Below are positions 18,633-28,098 of a stretch of 64,000 nucleotides of DNA, one piece after another. This DNA comes from Rhodospira trueperi (lineage in GTDB: Bacteria > Pseudomonadota > Alphaproteobacteria > Rhodospirillales > Rhodospirillaceae). The stretch lies in the NCBI RefSeq assembly GCF_900101965.1, contig NZ_FNAP01000003.1:248001-312000 (forward strand). The letters run 5' to 3'. The notes under the pieces are model-generated. The model had not been told where the DNA came from. It made no database searches and was given only the letters and a program-made list of their open reading frames with translations. Position numbers and translations under genes: made by a program. How positions within the stretch are numbered: position 1 is the stretch's first letter; each line of letters opens with the position of its first letter.

Positions 18633-20789
18633 CTACATGGGGGCCTTCCATTTCAGGGCAAGGATCGTGATGTCATCGGAGGGGTCGGCCTGGCCCACAT
18701 GGGTTCGGACGTCTTTGTACACCGCCTCAACCAGGTCCCGCGCTCGCGTCCCGGGGTCCAGCGTCCGCAGAAAGGTCCGGACTCGGTCATAGGTGTACAT
18801 TTCACAGTCTTCTCCCACGGCTTCGCTGACGCCGTCCGTGGTCAGGATCAGGCAGTCTCCCGAAGAGAGCTGCCGCACCTCCTTGTCGTAGGCGAAATCG
18901 TCCAGAACGCACAGCGGTGGACCGCCCTCGCAGTCGAGCATGGACAGGGTGCCCGACCGGGACAGCAGGAACGGCGTGTCGTGTCCGGCGTTGCAGAAGG
19001 CCAGCCGCCCGGTGTTCAGGTCCAGAAGCCCGGCCCAGGCGGTGATGAACAGCATTTCGGGATTGTCCCGCGACAGCTCGGCGTTGGCGATGGTCATCAC
19101 ATCGTCAATATCCGCCCCGTCGCGCAGGGCGATATTCTTGTACAAGGACTTGCTCAAGGCCATGAACAGGCACGCGGGAATGCCCTTGCCGGCCACGTCT
19201 CCCACCAAGAAGAACAGGGTGTTCGCGTCCACCAAAAAAACATCGTAGAGATCGCCACCGACATCCGTCGCCGGCTCCAGAACGGCGTGAACCTCGAAGC
19301 GACCAAGCGGGTCGGACATGTCCCCCGTGTTCGGCAGGCTGCCCATCTGAATGCGCCGGGCGGCCTCCAATTCACCGGAGATCCGCGCGTCCCGCTCCCT
19401 CTGGATAGCCAAGTCCCGCCGATAGCGCCGACGCTGACGGTCGGCCTCAACCAGGGACAGGGTGAGCACCAGCACGAACACGAGACTGGTCCCGATCATG
19501 GGCGTGCTGACGTCCACCAGCCAGTTCCCGCCCCGGTAGGCGCCGAGTCCCACCGCCAGCATCACCGCCATGGCGGCGGGCCAAGGAAGGAACAGGACCT
19601 TCGGCGAGGCGCGGGGAAGCACCAGGATCATCAGCGCCCCGCCGAGCGCCAGCAGGCCGAGTTCCAGCGGCAGGGCCCACGCGGGCCGGTGCAGATGCAC
19701 GCCTTCGACGATGTTCTCCAGAACCTGGGCATGAATCTCGATCCCCGGCATCAGGGCCGCCGTCGGGGTCGCCCACTGGTCTTGCAGACCAACGCCGGTC
19801 ACGCCGACCAGAACCAGAAACCCGGCCAGCCGCCTCGGATCGACCGTGCCGTTGAACACATCGGCTGCGGAGACGAAGCGGCCGAACACGGGGGGGCTGA
19901 AGTGAATGCGCATGGAGCCGTCGGGGCGGACCGGGAGTCTCCACGGAACCGACTGCCCAAGCTCGATATCGATGGACTGCAGTCCTGTTCCGGTCTGACC
20001 GTTAAGGGTGAAGAAGGAGGCGTCCGCGCCGACGCGGATCATCTCAAGGCTGAGGGCCGGGGCCAAGTTATCCCCAATCCGAGCCACCAGAGGCACATCA
20101 CGGATGATCCCGTCCCGATCCGGACTTACCGAAATCAGCCCATGCCCCCAGGCCGCCCCATCCAGGACCGGCATACTGCGCAGGACATGGGAATAGCCCG
20201 CCAACCAGGGCCGGGGCTCGAAGTCCCCGGTCTGAAACGGGGTGAGCATCCCCGCGTCCGGTTCCGCCCCTCCCTCCGACGTTGCCGCGATCCCCAGGAC
20301 CACAGGCCCCTCGTCGATGGCCTCGGCCAGAACCGTGTCGTTGCTGGGAAGACTGTCCGCCCACCGGCGGACAGAGGGGGGCGCCTTGGCGAGCCAGTCG
20401 GCGTTCTCGGGAGAATGGCGATCCGGCTCGGTCATGATGATGTCGAGGCCGATCGCCGCCGGGCCATGGCTGGCGATGGCCCGGATCAGGCGGGCGATGG
20501 TGGTCCGGGGCCAGGGCCATTGGCCGATGGCTTTCAGGCTTTTCTCGTCGATGTCGACAATGGTCACCGGTGTTTCCGGGTTCCACTCCCGTGGGACCCA
20601 ACGCTGATAGCTGTCGAACAGAAGATTGCGCGCGCCGGGCAGCAGGCCATCCGGGCTGCGGTCGCCCCATGCGAAGACGGCCATCAGCGCCAGCAACACG
20701 GCGATCCCGAGCAGCCGCACCGGCCCCAGACGCAGAATCCCGGCCCGGATCGCGCGGCCGGCCGCCATGCCGGGGGCCTTTGCTGTCAC
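18633..20789 (-). CDS. CHASE2 sensor with PP2C/SpoIIE-type phosphatase output
   Basis: A 718-residue membrane protein. It has one N-terminal helix, a large periplasmic CHASE2 domain (about 45-345; motif VTIVDIDEKSLKAIGQWPWPR), and three closely spaced membrane helices (about 345-445). A short coiled linker then leads to a cytoplasmic SpoIIE/RsbU-type phosphatase domain. The phosphatase signatures are intact: GGDLYDVF, VGDVAGKGIPA, NAGHDTPFLL, TTDGVSEAVGE and the terminal DDITILALKW. Such proteins dephosphorylate STAS antagonists in partner-switching. A STAS gene lies two genes upstream. The start overlaps the MBL-fold gene's stop by 4 bases, so they are coupled. Confidence 0.93.
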   Translation of the reverse strand: MTAKAPGMAAGRAIRAGILRLGPVRLLGIAVLLALMAVFAWGDRSPDGLLPGARNLLFDSYQRWVPREWNPETPVTIVDIDEKSLKAIGQWPWPRTTIARLIRAIASHGPAAIGLDIIMTEPDRHSPENADWLAKAPPSVRRWADSLPSNDTVLAEAIDEGPVVLGIAATSEGGAEPDAGMLTPFQTGDFEPRPWLAGYSHVLRSMPVLDGAAWGHGLISVSPDRDGIIRDVPLVARIGDNLAPALSLEMIRVGADASFFTLNGQTGTGLQSIDIELGQSVPWRLPVRPDGSMRIHFSPPVFGRFVSAADVFNGTVDPRRLAGFLVLVGVTGVGLQDQWATPTAALMPGIEIHAQVLENIVEGVHLHRPAWALPLELGLLALGGALMILVLPRASPKVLFLPWPAAMAVMLAVGLGAYRGGNWLVDVSTPMIGTSLVFVLVLTLSLVEADRQRRRYRRDLAIQRERDARISGELEAARRIQMGSLPNTGDMSDPLGRFEVHAVLEPATDVGGDLYDVFLVDANTLFFLVGDVAGKGIPACLFMALSKSLYKNIALRDGADIDDVMTIANAELSRDNPEMLFITAWAGLLDLNTGRLAFCNAGHDTPFLLSRSGTLSMLDCEGGPPLCVLDDFAYDKEVRQLSSGDCLILTTDGVSEAVGEDCEMYTYDRVRTFLRTLDPGTRARDLVEAVYKDVRTHVGQADPSDDITILALKWKAPM

Positions 20790-21769
20790 CCGTCAGACTC
20801 CTCCGGCAACGACAGGACCATGCCATCAAAGGCCGAACTGATCCTCAGCGGGGCGGCGCCCTCTGGGCGCATCAGTTCCTCGTAGCGCAGCGTTTCCTCC
20901 AGGATCCGATACAGCGCCTCGTCCCCCAGAACCGGCTCGTGGTGGATCATCAACAAGTGTTTGACCCGCGCCTCCAGACACAGTTCCACGCCGATGACAT
21001 TGGAGGAATGTCCCCAATCCTCTTTCAGGGAGACCGCCTCAGCCAAAGAATACTGGGCATCGAAGGCCACAAGATCCGCATCCTTGAAGAAGGCGACGAC
21101 GGCCTGTGTTTCTTCCGCGTTTTTCTGCTTATGCTCGCTGTCGGTGGCGTAGACGAAGGAGCGCCCACCGCTCTCGAATCGGTAGCCGTAGCTGTCCCCG
21201 GCGTGATTCTGAAGCTTGGCCGTCACCGTGGCCCCGCCGGCCGAGACGGGCTCGCCCGGGGTCATGGGGACGAACTGGATGTCGGCGCCCAGAACGGAGA
21301 AATCCACCGGGAAGTTCGGTTCGGACTGTTGTTTGCGGAAGCTGGCTTCCGGGTCCGGGTGGCAACTGTAGATCCTGATCGTGTTGCCGGGAATGAAAGC
21401 CGGCGGAAAGAACGGAAAGCCCATGATGTGGTCCCAGTGCAGATGGGACAGAAACACATGATAGGTCTGGGGCTTGGTCGGGCCATGCTCGACCATCATT
21501 CTGACCCCGAACTCCCGTACACCGCTTCCCAGGTCACACAGGATATAATCAGCGTCGCCCGTATCCACCTCGATGCAGGCGGTGCTGCCGCCGTATGTGT
21601 TGGCGACGGGCCAGGGCAGGTCCTGGTCCAGGAACCGGTCCAGGTCCGCCTCGCCGTCAAACGTCCGGCCCTGGGCGGCCTGGACGGCGCGTTTGATTTT
21701 CTCGCGGACGGCGGCACTGGTCATGGCCACGGGCAGGGAGCCGCGACATCCCCAGATCTTGACCTTCAT
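20786..21769 (-). CDS. MBL-fold metal-dependent hydrolase
   Basis: A 327-residue soluble protein of the metallo-beta-lactamase fold. The metal-binding motif SHLHWDHIMGFPFF is at about residues 108-121. Further ligands follow in a NHAGDSYGYR segment, YATDSEH and a late IHHEP. The N-terminus KVKIWGCRGSLPV is shared with phosphodiesterase-like MBL proteins that are often encoded beside signalling proteins. Its substrate is unknown; a cyclic-nucleotide or other signalling phosphodiester is a reasonable guess given the cyclase nearby. It overlaps the CHASE2 phosphatase gene by 4 bases. Confidence 0.85.
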   Translation of the reverse strand: MKVKIWGCRGSLPVAMTSAAVREKIKRAVQAAQGRTFDGEADLDRFLDQDLPWPVANTYGGSTACIEVDTGDADYILCDLGSGVREFGVRMMVEHGPTKPQTYHVFLSHLHWDHIMGFPFFPPAFIPGNTIRIYSCHPDPEASFRKQQSEPNFPVDFSVLGADIQFVPMTPGEPVSAGGATVTAKLQNHAGDSYGYRFESGGRSFVYATDSEHKQKNAEETQAVVAFFKDADLVAFDAQYSLAEAVSLKEDWGHSSNVIGVELCLEARVKHLLMIHHEPVLGDEALYRILEETLRYEELMRPEGAAPLRISSAFDGMVLSLPEESDG

Positions 21770-21801
21770 GGATCGCAGAGACTCCCACTCGCGGGTTGCA
21801 G

Positions 21802-22146
21802 TCAGGTGGCGTCAACGGCGGCGAGGGCTGCGTTCAGGTCCTCGTGAACGGCCAGCACCTTATCGAACCGGCTGATCGAGAACACCTCACGCACGATCGG
21901 TCGCAGCGCGACGACCGACAAGGAACCGCCGCCAGCCTTGCTCTTCTTGAAGCCAATGTTCAAGGCGCGCAGGCCGACGGAACTGATGAACTCGACCTGA
22001 GCCATGTCCACGATCACCGCGCTCCCGGAGGTCTCGTCCAGCACCTCCAACAGGCGCGCCTGAAAATCCGGCACCGTGGTTTGATCCAGGCGACCGGACG
22101 GCGTCACCACAACGGCCCGCTCCCGCCGTTCGACAGTCAACTGCAT
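21802..22146 (-). CDS. STAS-domain anti-sigma factor antagonist
   Basis: A 114-residue single-domain STAS protein (SpoIIAA/RsbV group). The ATG at 22146 has AAGGGGGA upstream and gives the usual start MQLTVERRE. The conserved loop reads VEFISSVGLRAL, so the serine that is phosphorylated in the family is present (Ser55 or Ser56). In partner-switching, an HATPase kinase phosphorylates such proteins and a PP2C phosphatase reverses it. The phosphatase is encoded two genes downstream; no matching kinase is seen in the window. Confidence 0.93.
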   Translation of the reverse strand: MQLTVERRERAVVVTPSGRLDQTTVPDFQARLLEVLDETSGSAVIVDMAQVEFISSVGLRALNIGFKKSKAGGGSLSVVALRPIVREVFSISRFDKVLAVHEDLNAALAAVDAT

Positions 22147-22203
22147 GCGCGCATCCCCCTTTCGTCCATGGTTCGTGTCCATCACAGTGTTGGCCGATCC
22201 GGC

Positions 22204-24156
22204 TCACTTCTGGGTCATCATGACCACGGTCCCGGTCTGCCCATTCTGGAGGCGGCGAACGAAAAAGGCCGTGCAGCCGTCCTCCGGCGCGATCTCCTGC
22301 AGGGCCAGGAACGCCCGCTCGGCCGCTTCCGTGTCCCCCTGTTCCAGCATCGCATAGGCCCGCCTGTACTGCTCAATCATCTCGGTCTGCGCCGCCTCGG
22401 CCGTCAGGATTTCGAACACGGGCAAGGGCTGGCTGCGGCCCCGCAGGACGATTTGACCCATGGGCCGCGTCCGAGATCTCATGTCCGGTGGCAGCGCATC
22501 GGCGGACACGCAGACGCGGGTGCCGAAGTACTTGTTCAGGCCTTCCAGGCGCGAGGCGGTATTCACGGCATCGCCCACAGCCGTATACTGAAACCGCATG
22601 GAGGCGCCGATGTTCCCCACAACCGCCGCGCCGGCGTGTATGCCGATGCGGGTGTGCCCGAAGGCCAGCCCCTCGTTCACCCGGGCCTGACGGAACGCCT
22701 CCGCCGCTTCCGCCATATCGAACGCACAGGCGACCGCGCGATGGCGATGGTCCGGTTGCACGATGGGCGCACTGAACAACGCGAACACCCCGTCGCCCAT
22801 GAAGGTACAGATCGTGCCTTCGTGGCGATAGATGACCTGACACACGACCTCCAGGTACTCGTTGATCAACCGCGTCAGTGCCTCGGGCGCCATGGTTTCC
22901 GACAGGGTCGTGAAGTTGGCGACATCCGCGAACAGGAAACTCATTTCCCGGCGCTCGCCGCGCACCGCCAGTTGGGATGGATCCGCGACGATCTGCCGCA
23001 CGACCTGCGGCGCCACGTATTGGGTGAAGGCCCGGCGCAAGAACGCCCGGTGCTTCCGTTCGCTCTGCACCAGGGCGGCGTGCGACCCCCAGGTGGCGAG
23101 AGCGAACGCCAACGTCGGCACCAGAAGGGGCACCATGATGCCGGTTTGACGGTACAGCGCGAACGCCCCGACCCATCCGGCGACCACCACACCCCCGGCG
23201 ATCCCCATCTGAGGCACCAGGGGTATGGGCAGAAGCGCCAGCAGTCCGCCGAGAAGCGCGGTCCACAGGACGAAGCGGAACAGGCCGTCCCCGGAGCGGA
23301 CATCCATGGTGCGGTCATCCAGCACCGTGGCCAGGGCGTGGGCGAGGATGGCCACGCCGGGCATCGACTCTCCGTCGGGCGCGGTGGAGAACGGCGTGCG
23401 ATGCCGATCCGTCAGCAGCAGGTCGGTCCCGATCAGCACGATCTTGTCCCGCATCCAGTCCGGCGGCAGGTGCTCCACCAAGTGGGCGGGATAGGTGGCG
23501 AACGCGGGCGTTTCCTTGTCCGGCCGGCCATGCCAGGCGATGCGCCGGGACTCGCGCATCATCGGGTGTCCCAGGAGTTCCGCCAACCGCCACACCGCGC
23601 CCGCTCTCCAGCCGCCGGCATCGTCCGCCCGCCCCGGGTAGATCCAACGCACCGTGGCATCGAACGGATCCTTGGCCAGCGTGGCCAGCCCCCGCACCCG
23701 CGGCGGCACCATGTCCTCCAGAAACGCCACCTGCGGCGCTGTCAGCCCCTCCGGCCGGTCGCCGACGCAGACCACCAAGGGCGTCTCAATGTTCCGCAGC
23801 ACGGCACGCAGACGGGCGTCCTTGTCCGGTTCCGTGGGCTGATCCAGAAGAAAATCCAGAAGGATGGTCTCCACCCCGCGCGCGTCTAGCGTCTCCAACA
23901 GATCGGCCAAGAACCCGCGATCAATGGGCGAGCGATAGGTGAACCGTTCCAGGGTCTGTTCGGTGACGGTCACCAGAACGATGTCCTGGTGCTGGGGTTC
24001 GGCGGGCAACAGGGTGGCAATGCGGAAGTCGGCCAGCCAGTTCTCCGTCATCGCCAGAACCGGGACATGACGCTGAGCCAGAAGGCTGATCCACGCCGCG
24101 CCCAGAACAATGGCAATCAAGCGCAACGCCCAGACAATGCGTGCCCGCATCCCCAT
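22204..24156 (-). CDS. CHASE2 membrane sensor with class III nucleotide cyclase
   Basis: A 650-residue protein: N-terminal membrane helix, periplasmic CHASE2 domain (about 40-290), three helices (about 295-355), then a class III cyclase catalytic domain (about 400-580) and a short helical tail. The metal-binding aspartates are present: Asp411 in LFADVANFTT and Asp455 in FMGDGVFALF. The transition-state Asn and Arg are in VGDAVNTASRLEG. The adenine-selecting Lys is replaced by Thr (position 452 region, ICTFMGD) and the matching Asp by Thr, so base preference is uncertain. It should make cAMP or another cyclic nucleotide in response to an envelope signal. It is 9 bases downstream of the secreted unknown gene. 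Confidence 0.92.
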   Translation of the reverse strand: MGMRARIVWALRLIAIVLGAAWISLLAQRHVPVLAMTENWLADFRIATLLPAEPQHQDIVLVTVTEQTLERFTYRSPIDRGFLADLLETLDARGVETILLDFLLDQPTEPDKDARLRAVLRNIETPLVVCVGDRPEGLTAPQVAFLEDMVPPRVRGLATLAKDPFDATVRWIYPGRADDAGGWRAGAVWRLAELLGHPMMRESRRIAWHGRPDKETPAFATYPAHLVEHLPPDWMRDKIVLIGTDLLLTDRHRTPFSTAPDGESMPGVAILAHALATVLDDRTMDVRSGDGLFRFVLWTALLGGLLALLPIPLVPQMGIAGGVVVAGWVGAFALYRQTGIMVPLLVPTLAFALATWGSHAALVQSERKHRAFLRRAFTQYVAPQVVRQIVADPSQLAVRGERREMSFLFADVANFTTLSETMAPEALTRLINEYLEVVCQVIYRHEGTICTFMGDGVFALFSAPIVQPDHRHRAVACAFDMAEAAEAFRQARVNEGLAFGHTRIGIHAGAAVVGNIGASMRFQYTAVGDAVNTASRLEGLNKYFGTRVCVSADALPPDMRSRTRPMGQIVLRGRSQPLPVFEILTAEAAQTEMIEQYRRAYAMLEQGDTEAAERAFLALQEIAPEDGCTAFFVRRLQNGQTGTVVMMTQK

Positions 24157-24165
24157 GGCCGACGC

Positions 24166-24948
24166 TCAGGGCAGGCGCCGCGCCAATCTGGCGGCCTGCC
24201 CGTCACATCCGACGTGAACCATCCAGGCCAGACGCGCCACGTCCGTCGAAAGGCTGGACGGCAGCGTCTGGAGATTAAGTTCGGCCTGACCGCCGGGCAC
24301 GCTCACGATCAGGGGCGCGCCCTCGCCGGTCAGCACCGACGGCGGCGCCGTCAACCGGGCCTCGCCGGCCGACCAAGTCGTGCAGGTCTTCCAGGGTCCG
24401 TCACCGGTGGACAGCGAAACCGTCAGGTCCTCGGACGTATCGGCGCGCCAAAGTTCCACCGGCTCACCCTCGCGCACGCAGCGCGTCCCGGACGACGAGA
24501 CGTCCACCAGCCAGGGGTCCTGAGGCTCGATGCGGAACGACCGCGTGACCCCCATGTCGCCGGTATCCGCGACCCGCTTCCGAATGAGCAGGTGGAGCGA
24601 GTCGAGCACCGCGTCGTCACTCTCCTCGGCATCGGACATCGGCAATCCGGAGAACGGACCTGACCGTTCCACGATTCGCCCGGACGGCCCGATCAGCGAG
24701 ATCGCCTGCCCGTCCGTCAGATGGAGCGGTTGGTCGGCCGGAATGACGTCCCCCTGCTTCAGGGGCATATCCGTGGCCGAGATCACCACCAACGTCGTGG
24801 CCGACTGAGCCCGCGCCGAAAGGCCGCCGTTGAGACCCACCGTCACCGCAGCGACCAGAGCCACACAACAGACCGTGATCGCCCGGAATGCGCGGCGGCC
24901 AGCCTCTTGATGAGGAACCCGCCGGATCGTCTCTTGCAACCGGACCAT
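24166..24948 (-). CDS. secreted protein of unknown function, operonic with the cyclase
   Basis: A 260-residue protein with a signal peptide or membrane anchor (residues about 22-46, ending GLSARAQS). The first mature domain, ISATDMPLKQGDVIPADQ followed by LIGPSGRIVERSGPFSG, resembles the FecR-like beta modules that often accompany CHASE2 cyclases. A Cys-containing Ig-like stretch follows (CVREGEPVELWRAD, later WKTCTTWSAGE). It ends 9 bases before the cyclase start, so the two are probably translated together and the protein may be a periplasmic partner of the CHASE2 domain. That function is inferred from position. Confidence 0.72.
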   Translation of the reverse strand: MVRLQETIRRVPHQEAGRRAFRAITVCCVALVAAVTVGLNGGLSARAQSATTLVVISATDMPLKQGDVIPADQPLHLTDGQAISLIGPSGRIVERSGPFSGLPMSDAEESDDAVLDSLHLLIRKRVADTGDMGVTRSFRIEPQDPWLVDVSSSGTRCVREGEPVELWRADTSEDLTVSLSTGDGPWKTCTTWSAGEARLTAPPSVLTGEGAPLIVSVPGGQAELNLQTLPSSLSTDVARLAWMVHVGCDGQAARLARRLP

Positions 24949-25132
24949 TCACGTTCCCCCCAGTATCGGATGTCAGAATGCCACTGGAGCCAAGGGACAC
25001 TTGCCCATGCCTCGCTGGGATACTGCACGTTTTGTCAAATGGCGACAACCCGGAAGACCGACGCCTAAAACGTGTTCAACGTTTCGGGACCCATCGCCCC
25101 ACCAGAAACGGAACGCACCCCGCGGGCGGGCG

Positions 25133-26998
25133 CTATTCCGCCGTGAACACACCGTGCAGGCCCATTTCGTAGCGCTGGTCCAGCACCGCCTGACGCAGCA
25201 GGGTCAGAAAGCCCGGCTCAACCGGGCGGCCATCGAGCGAAGTCAGGGCGTCGTACAGCGCCAATGGCGGCTGTTCCGTGGCGATGGCGACGAAATGGTC
25301 GCCGCCGACGGGTTGGTAGACCTCCATGGGCAGGTCAAAGGCCTTGCCGTCCGCAAAAGCATCGAACTGGTCCCCCAGCTTCGGAATGGGAAAGACGCGG
25401 TTCAGGACGCCGAACGGATCAAGATTGAACACCGTCAGGTATGGCAGGGTATGCCCCTCGATGGTCAGCGTGACCGTCTCGCCGACATGATGCAGGCCGT
25501 CCGACGGGCTGAGGCCGAGCGTCAGGCGCTTGGCCTCGGGCCAGGATTTCAGGGTCTCGACCAGCGCCCATTTGGTGACGACGCGCCCCACCGCCCCGGA
25601 TCGGTCCTCGCCCGGCGCCGGCTCCGGCAGGGTGGCGACGACATCGCCCAGACTGGACAGCAACGCCCCGGCCGCGACATCCCAGACCAGATCCGCGTCC
25701 TCGGCCGACCCGGCCAGCGCCACCGTCTCCAGCGCCGCCAGCCCCGCCGTGTCGTCCGCCGCGCCGTCGTCGGCGTCGGTGACGAACAGCGCCTGCGGAC
25801 GGACCCGCACCGACGGTGCGTTGGCGAGCGGCGCCGCGCCGGCCCCCGTCGAGGCGATGCCGCCCCCCGAACCGGCGCCGAAACCGGACCCTGAACCGCC
25901 CCCTCCACCTCCGGCGGGAACCTTGGCAAGCGCACGCGTGGCCGAGACCGATGCCCCGCGTTCCATGCGGATGGACTGCCGCCCCTCGGTGTGCAGGCGC
26001 ACGCTCTGGCGCAGATAGTGCTGGAACTCCTCCACCGTGAGCTGACCGTCGCCGTCACGGTCGGCCTCGCCCCGCAGCGCCTGCGCGACACTGTAGCTGA
26101 GCGCGCCATGGGACTGACCGTCGATGGTCACCTCCGGCACCAGTTTGTCCTCGTCCACCCCGGCGACGAACACCACATGTCCGAGCGCATCGGTCTCCAC
26201 GGAGGCCCCGCTTTCGGGCTCCGCCCCGCCATCGTCCGCCGCCGATGTCGGCGCCGGCGGCGGCAGCATGTCGTCCTCGATCGGCCCGACATCGGTGAAC
26301 CGGGTGCGCCGTTGTCCGGCGCGCGGATCAAAGGATCGCGTCACCGTGCCGGAGTGGCAGGAATCGGCGATGAACACGACCGTGCGATCCTGCGCCTTCT
26401 CCAGCAACTCGCTGATTTCGTCGTCCACGATGCGCTCGCCGTTGTTCGGCGCGGCCTCGCTGAACCGGGCCAGCAGGAAGACCTCGTCCTTGCCGTCCTC
26501 TTCGGTTCCCGGCCGGCGTTCGGGCAACTGGCTGCCGTGTCCGGCGTAGGTGATGAACAGCAGATCGTCGGGAGCCGACCGATCGATCAGATCCGCCCAG
26601 GCGGCCATGATCGCGTCCCGCGACGCGTCCGCATTCAACAGGACGGTGATGTCCTTGACGCCCAGGGCCGAAAGCGAGTCCTGAATCGAGCGGGCGTCGT
26701 TGACGGCACCGTCCAGCGGCGTGATGTGCTCGTAGGCATCGATGCCGACGATCAGGGCGCGCATGCCGCTGGCGCTAGCGCTGGCGCCGCCCCCGGCGCC
26801 GATCTCCGGGTCCCCGCCCGAGACCGCCTCCGCTGACGGCATGGGCGGCGGCGCGAGCGGCGGAACGGATATGCCACCGCCCCCGCCGTCGTCCGCGAGC
26901 ACAGCCGTGGACAGCGCCGCCGTCACGGCGAACGGCAGAAGAGCCGCGCCGGCGGTCGCCACCCGGCCCCCGTGTCCGTTGACGCGGCGGGGTGTCAC
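25133..26998 (-). CDS. secreted caspase-family protease with EF-hand and DUF4384-like domain
   Basis: A 621-residue protein starting at a GTG that overlaps the OmpA-gene stop (GTGA). A signal peptide (to about residue 36) leads to a Gly/Pro linker. The caspase (C14, metacaspase-like) domain spans about 78-290, with His154 in TYAGHGS and Cys214 in IADSCHSGT. A canonical EF-hand loop, DRDGDGQLTVEE (about 313-324), follows: calcium ligands at positions 1, 3, 5, 9 and 12. After a glycine-rich spacer a DUF4384-like beta domain (about 495-590) closes the protein. The family cleaves after Arg or Lys and is often calcium-dependent. It probably acts in the periplasm or at the cell surface. Confidence 0.9.
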   Translation of the reverse strand: MTPRRVNGHGGRVATAGAALLPFAVTAALSTAVLADDGGGGGISVPPLAPPPMPSAEAVSGGDPEIGAGGGASASASGMRALIVGIDAYEHITPLDGAVNDARSIQDSLSALGVKDITVLLNADASRDAIMAAWADLIDRSAPDDLLFITYAGHGSQLPERRPGTEEDGKDEVFLLARFSEAAPNNGERIVDDEISELLEKAQDRTVVFIADSCHSGTVTRSFDPRAGQRRTRFTDVGPIEDDMLPPPAPTSAADDGGAEPESGASVETDALGHVVFVAGVDEDKLVPEVTIDGQSHGALSYSVAQALRGEADRDGDGQLTVEEFQHYLRQSVRLHTEGRQSIRMERGASVSATRALAKVPAGGGGGGSGSGFGAGSGGGIASTGAGAAPLANAPSVRVRPQALFVTDADDGAADDTAGLAALETVALAGSAEDADLVWDVAAGALLSSLGDVVATLPEPAPGEDRSGAVGRVVTKWALVETLKSWPEAKRLTLGLSPSDGLHHVGETVTLTIEGHTLPYLTVFNLDPFGVLNRVFPIPKLGDQFDAFADGKAFDLPMEVYQPVGGDHFVAIATEQPPLALYDALTSLDGRPVEPGFLTLLRQAVLDQRYEMGLHGVFTAE

Positions 26999-27936
26999 TG
27001 GCGAACCTCGACGCGCCGCAAGGCCTGGTGGTACTGATGCTGGGTCAGCGGCGCCACCCACTGCAGGGGATCGCGCTCACCCCGGCCGACCACGTAGATC
27101 TGGCCCGTGTACCCCTCGTTGCGCAGGCTGGCCGCCACCGACTCCGCGCGCGCCAGGGACAGCCGGTCATTGGCCGCCATGCCACCGACCGGATCGGTGT
27201 GACCGACGAGGGTGATGCTCTGCGTGCCCGACGCCCGCAGGGCGTCACGCAGATCGCGCAGGGCGCGCAGCCCTTTGGGGGTCACCAGGGTCGACCCGAA
27301 CTGGAACTCCACCGGCACCAGTCGCGCCGCCGGCTGGAACCCCCTGTAGGAGGGCGCGGCCAGCCCGCCCGGCTCGCCGGATCGGGTGGTTGGCGCGCTG
27401 ACATAGTCGGCGGCGGCCAAACGGGCCATTTCGGCCTTGTTGTAAACCTCCTCGATCACCGCCGTATCCGGCGCCGTGGGCGTCAATTCCTCGTCGTTGA
27501 GGGTGTTCAGGGCGTCCTGGAAGGCCGTCGCGGCCTCGGTGAAGTCTCCGCGCTCAAAGGCGATGTCGCCGAGCCAGGCCTCCAGCCGCCAGTCCTGCCC
27601 GTACGGCCGTGCCTCCCGCAGCGCCGTTTCGTGCGCCTGAAGGCTGCCGCCCTGCGAGACATCCTCATGAACCGAGCGCAACACGGTGCTGACGATGGCC
27701 TTGCCCATCCACTGGAGGGTTTCGGCGGAACAGTCCGCATTGGCTTCGGCCGCCGCGAAAGTGTCCTTCAGCGTGGCCAAGTCCCCCGCCTTGTAGGCGG
27801 TCTGGGTGCGATTGGTCAGGTCTTCGCAGGCCAGGGCGAGGCCTGGGGCGAGGACGACAAGCGTAGCCAGCATCAGGGCGGCAACCGGTGTCATCATGAC
27901 GGCCGGCAAAGCGGTCAATCGCGATCCAAGGGTCAT
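26995..27936 (-). CDS. secreted OmpA-domain protein with helical N-terminal region
   Basis: A 313-residue protein with a signal peptide (to about residue 36, ALACED). Residues about 38-190 are helical and TPR-like, with Cys37 and Cys69 possibly paired. Residues about 205-313 are an OmpA-like peptidoglycan-binding domain: VEFQFGSTLVTPKG, LVGHTDPVGGMAANDRLSLA and GRGERDPL. The stop overlaps the GTG start of the EF-hand caspase, so the two products are probably made together and may form a wall-bound complex. The pairing with a caspase is the main clue to its role. Confidence 0.9.
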   Translation of the reverse strand: MTLGSRLTALPAVMMTPVAALMLATLVVLAPGLALACEDLTNRTQTAYKAGDLATLKDTFAAAEANADCSAETLQWMGKAIVSTVLRSVHEDVSQGGSLQAHETALREARPYGQDWRLEAWLGDIAFERGDFTEAATAFQDALNTLNDEELTPTAPDTAVIEEVYNKAEMARLAAADYVSAPTTRSGEPGGLAAPSYRGFQPAARLVPVEFQFGSTLVTPKGLRALRDLRDALRASGTQSITLVGHTDPVGGMAANDRLSLARAESVAASLRNEGYTGQIYVVGRGERDPLQWVAPLTQHQYHQALRRVEVRQ

Positions 27937-28098
27937 TTTCGGTCTTCCTCCTGATGATTGAGTGGGGGCACCCCCGTTTTAGGGACGTTTCGCCTCCGTC
28001 TGCCGGACCCCGATTTCTCTCAAAAAACACCGTTGAGTTGGTCGTCAAACCCCGCAGACGTCTTGCCCCGATCATCCGCTCCGTCCGGCGCGATCCGC

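Noticed and set aside
18468-20885. An 805-codon open frame on the plus strand
   Set aside because: It mirrors the CHASE2-PP2C gene, whose phosphatase motifs are unmistakable.
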